A stretch of 30,172 nucleotides of DNA from a virus: the IMG/VR virus record IMGVR_UViG_3300044691_000305, positions 1 through 30,172 of that record; one strand, given 5' to 3'. Below, piece after piece: positions 23,132 to 29,972 of the stretch. The position numbers and the translations under genes were made by a program. Within the stretch, counting starts at the first letter, position 1. Every line of letters begins with the position of its first letter. The notes beneath the pieces are model-generated. The model had not been told where the DNA came from and searched no databases. It was given only the letters and a program-made list of their open reading frames with translations.

Positions 23132-25507
23132 ATGAAACGATTAATTATCTTACTGATGCTCTTTGCGGTTACAGTCACCGCATGGGCACAAACGCCGAAG
23201 GCGCCGCAGCCGCGCAGCCGTACAAACCAGCTGGTATCTGATGTAAGCCTGAAGGTGATCAAGCAATTAGCCATCCCATCAGGCCCGGCACCCTACTTCC
23301 CGGCAGAAACGCCGGATTCAATGAAATGCGGCTCATTGTTTAATAAGACTACCACCGGGCAGCCAAATGCCTTAATGGTATACGATTGCTTTTCAGCAAG
23401 CTGGACTACCGCATCATCCGATACGGGGTATTTTAACAGGAAATATTTTAGTGGATCAGGTACTAAAACCGATCCGTTTACCCTAAATGTGGATAGTTTG
23501 CCGAAATATACAACTCTAAGCGGGTACGGAATCACAGATGCCGTGCCTTACTCGGGCGCCACAGGTGATGTGAGTTTAGGATCAAACGATTTTAGTGCAA
23601 GGTTCGGAACATTTGGCGACCCTGGAAATTATGAAGGTATATGGCAGATAGGCGCTGTTTCAAATGGTAACGGGATATCTTTTTACGACAATCTCGGAAA
23701 CAATACCTTTAATATTTCGGCCGGGTACGGAAGTACCAGTGCCCAAAACATTGTAAACGGAAATAATTGGACATTTCACCCTAATATGCTTTTTGCAGGT
23801 GGTGTTCAAATTTGGTCTATTCCTGCAACTTACAATGCTGATCTTTCAGCTCAGTATACGGCCAGAACCTTGATTGATAAAGGATATGCAGACGCGCATT
23901 ATTTAACATCCGGTTCTAGTTTAGCATGGTCAAGCATCACCGGTAAACCCACGACTTTAAGCGGATACGGGATAACAGATGCTGGCACATTAAGTCAGCA
24001 GAATACAAATACATCGAATATTGCTACTAACACCACTAACATAGCGTCAAATTATACTGCTATAGGCAGAAAAGCAGACCGTTTACTGACAAATTATGTT
24101 TTAGGAACAAATGCAGTAATTACGACATCGGATAGCACAAACTCAGCGTTCGGAAAAGTTCAAGCTCAAATCAATACCAATGCGACTAATATTGCTGGTA
24201 AGCAAGCTGCTGGCAATTATGTTACGTCAATCAGTCTGACAACGCCTGGCGTGCTTTATACAACGCCAGTAAACTGGACTGTAGCTTCGGGTGCAGCGTC
24301 TGCAACATTGTCTTTAGCTACTCAAACTGCAAACACAGTCCTTGCGGGACCAGGCACCGGTAGTGCAGCAACGCCAACATTTAGAGCATTGGTTACAGCA
24401 GATATTCCAACACTTAATCAGAACACAACTGGAAGCGCTGGAAGCTTGGTTAACGCACTTACACAAGGCACAGGAATTGCTACTTTTAGCTATAATGGAG
24501 CATCTGCACAAACAGTTGCCATTAACCAAGCATTTGCCCCCACCTGGACAGGGTCGCATATCTTTCAAAATAATGCAGTAGGCACCACTATTACGCCGTG
24601 GATATATATAGCTAACAATACACCAGCTATATCCAGCACAACACAATTATTATCTCCGGCATTAAGTTTTAGAGCTAATATTTGGAATACAACTAATCAG
24701 CCATCTGACTTTATAATATATAATGAAGCAAATAACTTTGGGTCATACTTTACGCTTGCTTATGCATTTAATGGTGGTACACCGAGTCGTGTATTTAATA
24801 TCGATCAGTTTGGTGGTCTAACATTATTTGGAACAAATTCAGCTGGATCTATCAAACTGATAAAATCAGGAATGACTACTTCCAGCGCAGATGGGCTTAT
24901 TCTGACTTCAACAGCCAGCGCGGCTACTTCAGGAGCGCCGGTACGTTATTCTCCAGGACTATTATATCAGGCACCCGTATGGAATACATCGGGCACGCCA
25001 GCCAGTAATATTGTTGAGTTTCGGGAGGAACTGCGTCCGGTATCAAGTACTAGTCCAACAGGCATATTAAACTGGCTTAGCAGGGTGAGCGTTAGTGGTA
25101 CCGGCTCATTTATCAACTCAATGACGCTGAGTAGTACTGGGCTTTTATCCCCGAATCACATTAGTTCTATAACAGCCGCCCCAACTATAGCAGCTGGTTC
25201 AGGCGCAGGAACAAGTCCAACTGTATCTATATCAGGCAATGATATGGCGCAAAAGATCGCCATAACGACAGGCGCAAGCCCAACTGCTTCGGCAACAGTA
25301 GCGACCATAACATTTAACGTGGCTTACGCCTCTGCACCAAGGATCATACTAACCCCTGTTAATTCTGCCGCCGCCGCTTTGAATGGCACTGCACAGGTGT
25401 ATGTTGATGATTCTACCATAGGAACTACAAGTTATGTCATTTCGGTTGGTTCAGTTGGACTTGCCGCAAGTACGACTTATTTATTTTATGCACACGCAAT
25501 TCAATAA
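23132..25507 (+). CDS. Tail fibre-like protein with an N-terminal signal peptide
   Basis: ATG 23132 gives 791 aa. Residues 1-20 (MKRLIILLMLFAVTVTAWAQ) are a typical Sec signal, which is odd for a cytoplasmically assembled fibre. TLSGYGITDA repeats occur near 130 and 273; these are common in phage tail fibres. The middle is Asn/Thr/Ser-rich (NIATNTTNIA) with glycine turns, a beta-structured trimeric fibre composition. The C-terminal 95 residues, starting near SGAGTSPTVSISGND and including FNVAYASAPRIILTP, look like a globular end domain common in Bacteroidota phage fibres. It follows the collar-like gene. A host-surface role is possible because of the signal. Confidence 0.75.
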   Translation: MKRLIILLMLFAVTVTAWAQTPKAPQPRSRTNQLVSDVSLKVIKQLAIPSGPAPYFPAETPDSMKCGSLFNKTTTGQPNALMVYDCFSASWTTASSDTGYFNRKYFSGSGTKTDPFTLNVDSLPKYTTLSGYGITDAVPYSGATGDVSLGSNDFSARFGTFGDPGNYEGIWQIGAVSNGNGISFYDNLGNNTFNISAGYGSTSAQNIVNGNNWTFHPNMLFAGGVQIWSIPATYNADLSAQYTARTLIDKGYADAHYLTSGSSLAWSSITGKPTTLSGYGITDAGTLSQQNTNTSNIATNTTNIASNYTAIGRKADRLLTNYVLGTNAVITTSDSTNSAFGKVQAQINTNATNIAGKQAAGNYVTSISLTTPGVLYTTPVNWTVASGAASATLSLATQTANTVLAGPGTGSAATPTFRALVTADIPTLNQNTTGSAGSLVNALTQGTGIATFSYNGASAQTVAINQAFAPTWTGSHIFQNNAVGTTITPWIYIANNTPAISSTTQLLSPALSFRANIWNTTNQPSDFIIYNEANNFGSYFTLAYAFNGGTPSRVFNIDQFGGLTLFGTNSAGSIKLIKSGMTTSSADGLILTSTASAATSGAPVRYSPGLLYQAPVWNTSGTPASNIVEFREELRPVSSTSPTGILNWLSRVSVSGTGSFINSMTLSSTGLLSPNHISSITAAPTIAAGSGAGTSPTVSISGNDMAQKIAITTGASPTASATVATITFNVAYASAPRIILTPVNSAAAALNGTAQVYVDDSTIGTTSYVISVGSVGLAASTTYLFYAHAIQ

Positions 25508-25543
25508 TTACGATAATATACAGACCATTAAACACATATCATC

Positions 25544-27079
25544 ATGGGAAAGACAAATAAACTATTGCTTGCTTTGATTCCAATTCTGATTGCATTGAAT
25601 GTATCAGCACAAACCGTTAAACCATATTGCGGTCCGTTCTCCCAGCATGCAACGATCAGCTATAGCGGTATGAGTAACCTGACCATTTCAGGCGACAGTA
25701 TCAACTGTTTTAACGTAGCTGGAACAAAGGCCATGTATTTAAATAATTGCAGCCACGTACACATTACTAAATGCAAGTTTACAAACGTCAATTCGTTTGC
25801 TATCGACCTCGAAAATTGCACGGATATAACCATTGATTCCTGTTATTTCTCCTACGTGGGTATGGGCGTTTATGCCCATAACAGCACAGCCGTGAAAGTG
25901 AATGCAAACTATATGCTTAATATTAATGGCGTTGATGCAAGTTATCTTGGCCATGCCGTGCAATTTGATCATGTGAACGGAGCCGGCAACCGGATCAATT
26001 ATAATAGGATCGAGAATGTAAAAGGAGTTGCTGTGCATCCCCACGACCAGATAAGTGTCTATCAGTCTAATGGCTTATTGGGCGATTCAATACAGGTGAT
26101 CGGTAACTGGATACGTGGAGGACAGCAATATGCCTGGCCTACAAGCAGTAGTGGCGCTGCGGGAATTGTTTTGGGTGATGTAGGCGGAAGTTATCAGGTA
26201 GCAAGAGGCAATCTGCTTGTTAATGCAATGGCAATCGCCGCAGATTGCACTGCATCCAATCTTAAAGTTGACCACAACAGGATATATGCTGCGCAGCAGG
26301 CAAATAATTCTGTGGGCTTATTGTTTTGGGGTTCAGGCGGTACAAATAATTATGATGGCAATAATCAGATTAATTTTACAAGCGCTAACGGAACCATCAT
26401 TAACTGGTATATATTCCCATCGACCCCAACACCTACGGCATGGTCTACCAATACGGCACAGCATTCGGCCGACGGTTCAGTAATAGCGTCCATGATCTCT
26501 ACCCCCATGATTGCCGCCTGTACAGTCTCAACACCTCCTAATATTACCTATTCGGCATCAACGCAGACAATAACCTATGGAACACCTATAACGAACATGT
26601 TGCCTGTAAACACAGGCGGAGCAGCAACAAGTTACGCCATTAATCACGCGCTGCCTTCCGGATTAAGCTTTAATACGTCGACCGGTCAGATCAGCGGGAC
26701 GCCAACCGGCGTGGCAGCCATCGCAAGCTACATAATTACATGCACAAACCCGGCAGGTAGTTCGGCTTTTACCACATCAATAACCGTTAATGCGGCCCCA
26801 TTGATCATTACAGCAAATAGTAAAACGAAGTATGTCGGTACCTTAAACCCACCATTGAATGTCAGCTATTCGGGCTTTGTAAACGGAGATAGTTCTGCCA
26901 GTTTAACAACATTACCCACTATCAGTACATCTGCAACAGTAGCCTCGCCGGTAGGTAGTTACGACATCGTTTCAAACGGCGCTGTCGCCGGTAATTACAT
27001 CATTAGCTATGTCGACGGCAAGTTGATAGTTTACCAGGGCCTCGGGGTAAAGCATCATTACATTTTAATATCCAATTAA
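25544..27079 (+). CDS. Secreted beta-helix protein with putative-Ig and MBG domains
   Basis: This 511-aa protein has a signal peptide (cleavage after A22, SA-Q). Residues 30-290 are a right-handed beta-helix (repeating ITISGDSINCFNV, VHITKCKFTNV, ITIDSCYFSYV, with stacked N, C and V), the pectin-lyase-like type found in phage tailspikes and polysaccharide lyases. Residues about 330-415 contain ALPSGLSFNTSTGQISGTP, the putative-Ig (He_PIG) signature. Residues 420-496 (LIITANSKTKYVG ... YIISYVDGKLIV) are an MBG-type domain. It may be a glycan-binding or depolymerising tail spike or an exported cell-surface protein; no catalytic residues could be assigned. Confidence 0.72.
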   Translation: MGKTNKLLLALIPILIALNVSAQTVKPYCGPFSQHATISYSGMSNLTISGDSINCFNVAGTKAMYLNNCSHVHITKCKFTNVNSFAIDLENCTDITIDSCYFSYVGMGVYAHNSTAVKVNANYMLNINGVDASYLGHAVQFDHVNGAGNRINYNRIENVKGVAVHPHDQISVYQSNGLLGDSIQVIGNWIRGGQQYAWPTSSSGAAGIVLGDVGGSYQVARGNLLVNAMAIAADCTASNLKVDHNRIYAAQQANNSVGLLFWGSGGTNNYDGNNQINFTSANGTIINWYIFPSTPTPTAWSTNTAQHSADGSVIASMISTPMIAACTVSTPPNITYSASTQTITYGTPITNMLPVNTGGAATSYAINHALPSGLSFNTSTGQISGTPTGVAAIASYIITCTNPAGSSAFTTSITVNAAPLIITANSKTKYVGTLNPPLNVSYSGFVNGDSSASLTTLPTISTSATVASPVGSYDIVSNGAVAGNYIISYVDGKLIVYQGLGVKHHYILISN

Positions 27080-27105
27080 TCAATTCAAATAAATCAATTC
27101 AAATA
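27078..27105 (+). repeat. Two perfect 14-bp tandem units before a secreted protein gene
   Basis: The unit aatcaattcaaata occurs at 27078-27091 and again at 27092-27105 without a gap, beginning at the stop of the beta-helix gene. It is a recent duplication in a leader; a regulatory role is not shown. Confidence 0.7.
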
Positions 27106-27113
27106 AAAAAACC

Positions 27114-27497
27114 ATGAAATCAATTATTTTATTCGCATTACTGGCCGTGTTCTCAATAGCAACATTTGCCCAGGTAAAATCCAATCCAAACAAAAAAACG
27201 AAACCTTCGGCTGCTGTAAAAGTAGATGCCGCGGATAGTACTGAAACGTACGTCTTTAAAAAATCGCAGGCCATCTACCTCTACAAAGCCCTTGAGGATT
27301 ATAAACACTTTATCGCCATGTCTGACGAGGTGACAGCTGGGCAGGCTAATAAATTATATATCCCCCGCGTGGATTCTATAGAGCATATACTGAGAAAACA
27401 GGCGGAAGCTTACCAAGTTAAACAAAAGCCTGTAACAGATAGCCTCACGCAAACCAAAGTGAAGCAGGATAGCTTAAAAGCAAAGAAAAGTAAATAA
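27114..27497 (+). CDS. Small secreted protein of unknown function (127 aa)
   Basis: An N-terminal signal peptide (MKSIILFALLAVFSIATFAQ) is followed by a lysine-rich helical protein with KKSQAIYLYKALEDYKHFIAM and a charged C-terminus ending KAKKSK. I do not recognise the family. Its place between a secreted beta-helix protein and the membrane/DUF5675 genes suggests export to the periplasm near the lysis genes. Confidence 0.68.
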   Translation: MKSIILFALLAVFSIATFAQVKSNPNKKTKPSAAVKVDAADSTETYVFKKSQAIYLYKALEDYKHFIAMSDEVTAGQANKLYIPRVDSIEHILRKQAEAYQVKQKPVTDSLTQTKVKQDSLKAKKSK

Positions 27498-27503
27498 GTA
27501 TCA

Positions 27504-27514
27504 ACCCCTATTAA
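27504..27514 (+). promoter_or_regulatory. ACCCCTATTAA leader motif before the 2-TM membrane protein
   Basis: Fourth copy of the motif. The following TTTAAAC is shared with the copy before the capsid gene, and ATG 27525 lies 10 bases after the motif. Confidence 0.45.
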
Positions 27515-27524
27515 TTTAAACACA

Positions 27525-27977
27525 ATGAACAATTTATCAATTTGGAAAAGAATAACCTCCCCGACTCCCAAGTTTTGGGTGAGGTTTCAGATTATCTGCC
27601 TGCTTCTTTCGGCTGTAACCGGCCATGTTATGGGTAATCACATTTTATCGCCAATGGTTGGCGGCTTACTCGTTGGACTGTTCGGCGGCGGTGCTGCATT
27701 TGCACAATTCGCTGTCAAGGATTCTGAAATTATTAAAGAGGTTATTAATGACCCTTTAAGTATCATTGACAAGATCGGCGAACTGCAAAGCGATTTCGTC
27801 ACTGTAAAGGATGCTGTAACGAAGCATATCCCGGCTACGATTGCAGATGTAAGTAAAGTGATCGCGGATAATAAAGCGCCCGCATTGCCTGTCGCTGAAA
27901 CGAATAATGTAAGCATCCCGTCATCGGAGGGGAAACCCGATGTACAGGCTCAGGTTGATGAAACGGTAAATACTTAA
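27525..27977 (+). CDS. Two-TM membrane protein, possible second holin
   Basis: The 150-aa protein has two hydrophobic segments (about 22-36, IICLLLSAVTGHVMG, and 44-62, MVGGLLVGLFGGGAAFAQF) separated by a short loop. A long soluble C-terminal helix region follows (IIKEVINDPLSIIDKIGELQSDF) and a disordered end. Two helices with a GGLLVGLFGGG motif and a gene just before an enzyme-like DUF5675 protein fit a holin or pinholin-type role. No family was recognised with certainty. Confidence 0.55.
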   Translation: MNNLSIWKRITSPTPKFWVRFQIICLLLSAVTGHVMGNHILSPMVGGLLVGLFGGGAAFAQFAVKDSEIIKEVINDPLSIIDKIGELQSDFVTVKDAVTKHIPATIADVSKVIADNKAPALPVAETNNVSIPSSEGKPDVQAQVDETVNT

Positions 27978-27980
27978 CGC

Positions 27981-28409
27981 ATGAAACTGCTTTTAATCCG
28001 TAAGATAAAGGACGATCAAACTACCATCGGTGACTTGTTTACCGATGGTAGTTTTGAATGTCATACCCTTGAAGACAAAGACAGGGGACTTACACAGACA
28101 ATGACGCATGCCGAGGTAGCAGCCGTAAAGGTTTACGGCAAAACGGCAATTCCTTCCGGTACTTATGAGGTAGTGATCAGTTGGAGTGAAAAGCATAAAC
28201 GGATGCTTCCGCATCTGCTTGATGTACCAGGTTACGGTGAGATAGAAATGCATATTGGAAACTTTGCAGTTGACACGTTAGGCTGTATTCTGTTAGGAGT
28301 AACGGCAGGTAAAGACTTTATCGGCAGCAGCGCCATCGCATTCAATAAGTTCTACGCTAAACTTCTGACGGCTATTAAAACTGAAAAAGTATTTATAACC
28401 ATTCAATAA
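27981..28409 (+). CDS. DUF5675 family protein
   Basis: This 142-aa protein has the DUF5675 features: LLLIRKIKDDQTTIGDLF, CHTLEDKDRGL (27-37), a YGKTAIPSGTYEV segment and MHIGNFAVDTLGCILLG (90-106). The H91...D98T..GC102 arrangement recalls the His/Cys pair of L,D-transpeptidase-like enzymes, so a cell-wall role is possible, but it is not proven. It begins three bases after the 2-TM protein's stop and is followed by a lipoprotein, a lysis-like order. Its 5' part contains a striking 14-bp inverted repeat. Confidence 0.75.
   Translation: MKLLLIRKIKDDQTTIGDLFTDGSFECHTLEDKDRGLTQTMTHAEVAAVKVYGKTAIPSGTYEVVISWSEKHKRMLPHLLDVPGYGEIEMHIGNFAVDTLGCILLGVTAGKDFIGSSAIAFNKFYAKLLTAIKTEKVFITIQ
28018..28054 (+). 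repeat. Perfect 14-bp inverted repeat inside the DUF5675 gene
   Basis: aaactaccatcggt (28018-28031) pairs perfectly with accgatggtagttt (28041-28054) across a nine-base loop. It spans codons 13-25. A stem of this strength in an mRNA near the start could pause ribosomes or control expression; the T-rich part belongs to the stem, so it is not a standard terminator. Confidence 0.75.
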
Positions 28410-28415
28410 AGCAAA

Positions 28416-28973
28416 ATGACAAAAGCATTAACACTTATGCTACTGGCCGGGACGGCAGTAGTATTTACATTCATGAGCTGCAAAGTCAGGAAGGTGACCA
28501 CATCGATAGTTAAGAGTAGTGATCACTCGCAGGTAATTCAAATGAAAATCGGCACTTCATTGTCGCTCGACAGTTCAACAACATTCACATCGGTTAACCA
28601 GGTAGACATAGACACCTCAAGCTATGAAGTTGAAATCACCCCGGATAGTGGTACAGTGACGATCATCAAGGGCGATTACACAGGCCATGCATCAAAGGTT
28701 CTAATTAGAGGTAAAGGGAATGAAAAGAAAGTTGTAGAGCAGTTGGTCAAGCAGGCTAACCATATCACAACCACGTCAGTTACCAAAGATAGCACAACTG
28801 TTAAAAAGGATGTACAGCAGTCTAAAAAGGATAAGCAATCAACCTCTACACCAAGCGTATACCCGTGGATATTTGCTATACTTGCTGTGATTGCGATATT
28901 AATTGCTCTATATTTCTATTTGCGGGGCATGGGTCTATTTACCGTCGGCGATATCGAAAAGAAACTCAAGTGA
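28416..28973 (+). CDS. Lipoprotein with C-terminal membrane helix, possible unimolecular spanin
   Basis: The 185-aa protein has an N-terminal lipoprotein signal ending FMSC (C22), a 125-residue soluble middle rich in S, T, K and V, and one hydrophobic helix at 149-169 (YPWIFAILAVIAILIALYFYL) with a short basic tail. An acylated N-terminus plus a C-terminal membrane helix is the u-spanin architecture: it would link outer and inner membranes and fuse them in the last step of lysis. The gene follows DUF5675 by six bases. The lipobox is not canonical and the middle lacks recognised motifs, so the call is inference. Confidence 0.6.
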   Translation: MTKALTLMLLAGTAVVFTFMSCKVRKVTTSIVKSSDHSQVIQMKIGTSLSLDSSTTFTSVNQVDIDTSSYEVEITPDSGTVTIIKGDYTGHASKVLIRGKGNEKKVVEQLVKQANHITTTSVTKDSTTVKKDVQQSKKDKQSTSTPSVYPWIFAILAVIAILIALYFYLRGMGLFTVGDIEKKLK

Positions 28974-28984
28974 ATTAAATTCAC
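28970..28984. promoter_or_regulatory. 15-bp perfect palindrome at the lipoprotein stop codon
   Basis: gtgaattaaattcac has 7-bp perfect arms around a central a and overlaps the TGA stop. It lies 60 bases before the methyltransferase start. AT-rich and tight, it looks like a dimer-binding site rather than a hairpin. Confidence 0.35.
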
Positions 28985-29024
28985 CTGGAAAGACATACTT
29001 ATAATTCGGGTAAACAAAGCAGTA

Positions 29025-29034
29025 ACCCCTAATT
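29025..29034 (+). promoter_or_regulatory. ACCCCTAATT leader motif before the methyltransferase
   Basis: Fifth copy of the motif, nine bases before ATG 29044, in a 70-base gap that also carries the palindrome at 28970-28984. Confidence 0.45.
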
Positions 29035-29043
29035 ATAAATAAC

Positions 29044-29844
29044 ATGTCAGTAAAAATGAAAACGCCGATTAGCTATTACGGCGGCAAACAAAAATTAGCA
29101 ACCAAAATCTGTTCTTTGATACCACGGCATACGCTCTACTGTGAACCCTTTATCGGTGGTGGTGCAATATTCTTTGCGAAAGAGCCATCACCGGTTGAGG
29201 TTTTAAATGACACCAATAAAGAGTTAATGAACTTTTATCGTGTGGTCCAGAATGAATTTGTCAGCCTTGAGAAAGAGATCAGGATAACGCTGCATAGCCG
29301 CGACCTTCATCGTAAAGCATCTGTTATTTACAACTTTCCGGATATGTTCAGCGAGATCAAACGCGCCTGGGCAGTATGGGTTTTAAGCAGTCAGTCCTTT
29401 TGCTCTCAACTGGATAGTACTTTTGGATACGACATCTCTAAAAATACGACTACCAAGAAGATCATTAACAAACGCGATAACTTTACAGAGGACATGGCTA
29501 TAAGGCTTCAGAACGTTCAATTAGAGTGTGCTGATGCTTTGTATGTGGTACGTAGCCGCGACTCAGCCGAAAGTTTCTTTTATTGCGATCCACCTTACTT
29601 TAACAGCGATTGTGGGCATTATGATGGATATAGTGAACAAGATTTTGAAAACCTGATATCTTTACTGAGTGAGATTAAAGGTAAATTTCTCTTGTCTTCT
29701 TATCCATCAAAACTGTTATTAGATTATTCTAAGCGTTTTGAATGGCATACCTGGTCGGTGGAACAATCTGTGTCAGTAAATAAGAAAGGGGGTCGCATGA
29801 AACGTAAAACTGAGGTTTTAACAGCTAACTATCCAATAGGTTAA
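29044..29844 (+). CDS. D12-class DNA adenine-N6 methyltransferase (Dam-like)
   Basis: The 266-aa enzyme shows the D12 (Dam-like) order: ISYYGGKQKLATKI (SAM-binding start), YCEPFIGGGAIFF (motif I), EVLNDTNKELMNFY (motif II-like) and FFYCDPPYFNSDCG with the catalytic DPPY (motif IV). KFLLSSYPS follows. The target is usually a short adenine-containing site, but cannot be read from the protein. No restriction enzyme is adjacent, so it is probably a protective or regulatory orphan methylase of the phage. Confidence 0.9.
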   Translation: MSVKMKTPISYYGGKQKLATKICSLIPRHTLYCEPFIGGGAIFFAKEPSPVEVLNDTNKELMNFYRVVQNEFVSLEKEIRITLHSRDLHRKASVIYNFPDMFSEIKRAWAVWVLSSQSFCSQLDSTFGYDISKNTTTKKIINKRDNFTEDMAIRLQNVQLECADALYVVRSRDSAESFFYCDPPYFNSDCGHYDGYSEQDFENLISLLSEIKGKFLLSSYPSKLLLDYSKRFEWHTWSVEQSVSVNKKGGRMKRKTEVLTANYPIG

Positions 29845-29849
29845 AAAGA

Positions 29850-29972
29850 AGCCCGGACAGATGAGTATTTGCCAACATTCACCACAACACAACGCCCGAA
29901 AGCGCTCTGCGTCCGGGCTGTACCTATAATGGGTAAACAAAGCCTGGATTGGTGTTGTCATGAATGTTGGCA
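29850..29972. repeat. Two interleaved inverted repeats (pseudoknot-like) downstream of the methyltransferase
   Basis: Repeat 1: agcccggac (29850-29858) with gtccgggct (29911-29919), perfect. Repeat 2: 29870-29890 (tgccaacattca...acaacac) with 29952-29972 (gtgttgt...tgaatgttggca), pairing at 19 of 21 positions. The left arm of repeat 2 lies inside the loop of repeat 1 and its right arm lies outside, so both stems together would form a pseudoknot. Confidence 0.7.

Noticed and set aside
22197-27079. Tail-tip, fibre or beta-helix genes as DGR targets
   Set aside because: No sequence resembling the template's gttgcttcgcgttccgc segment or its adenine-rich end was seen in these genes.
28018-28054. 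Rho-independent terminator inside the DUF5675 gene
   Set aside because: The Ts at the right end are part of the stem and no further T-run follows; the gene continues with conserved residues.
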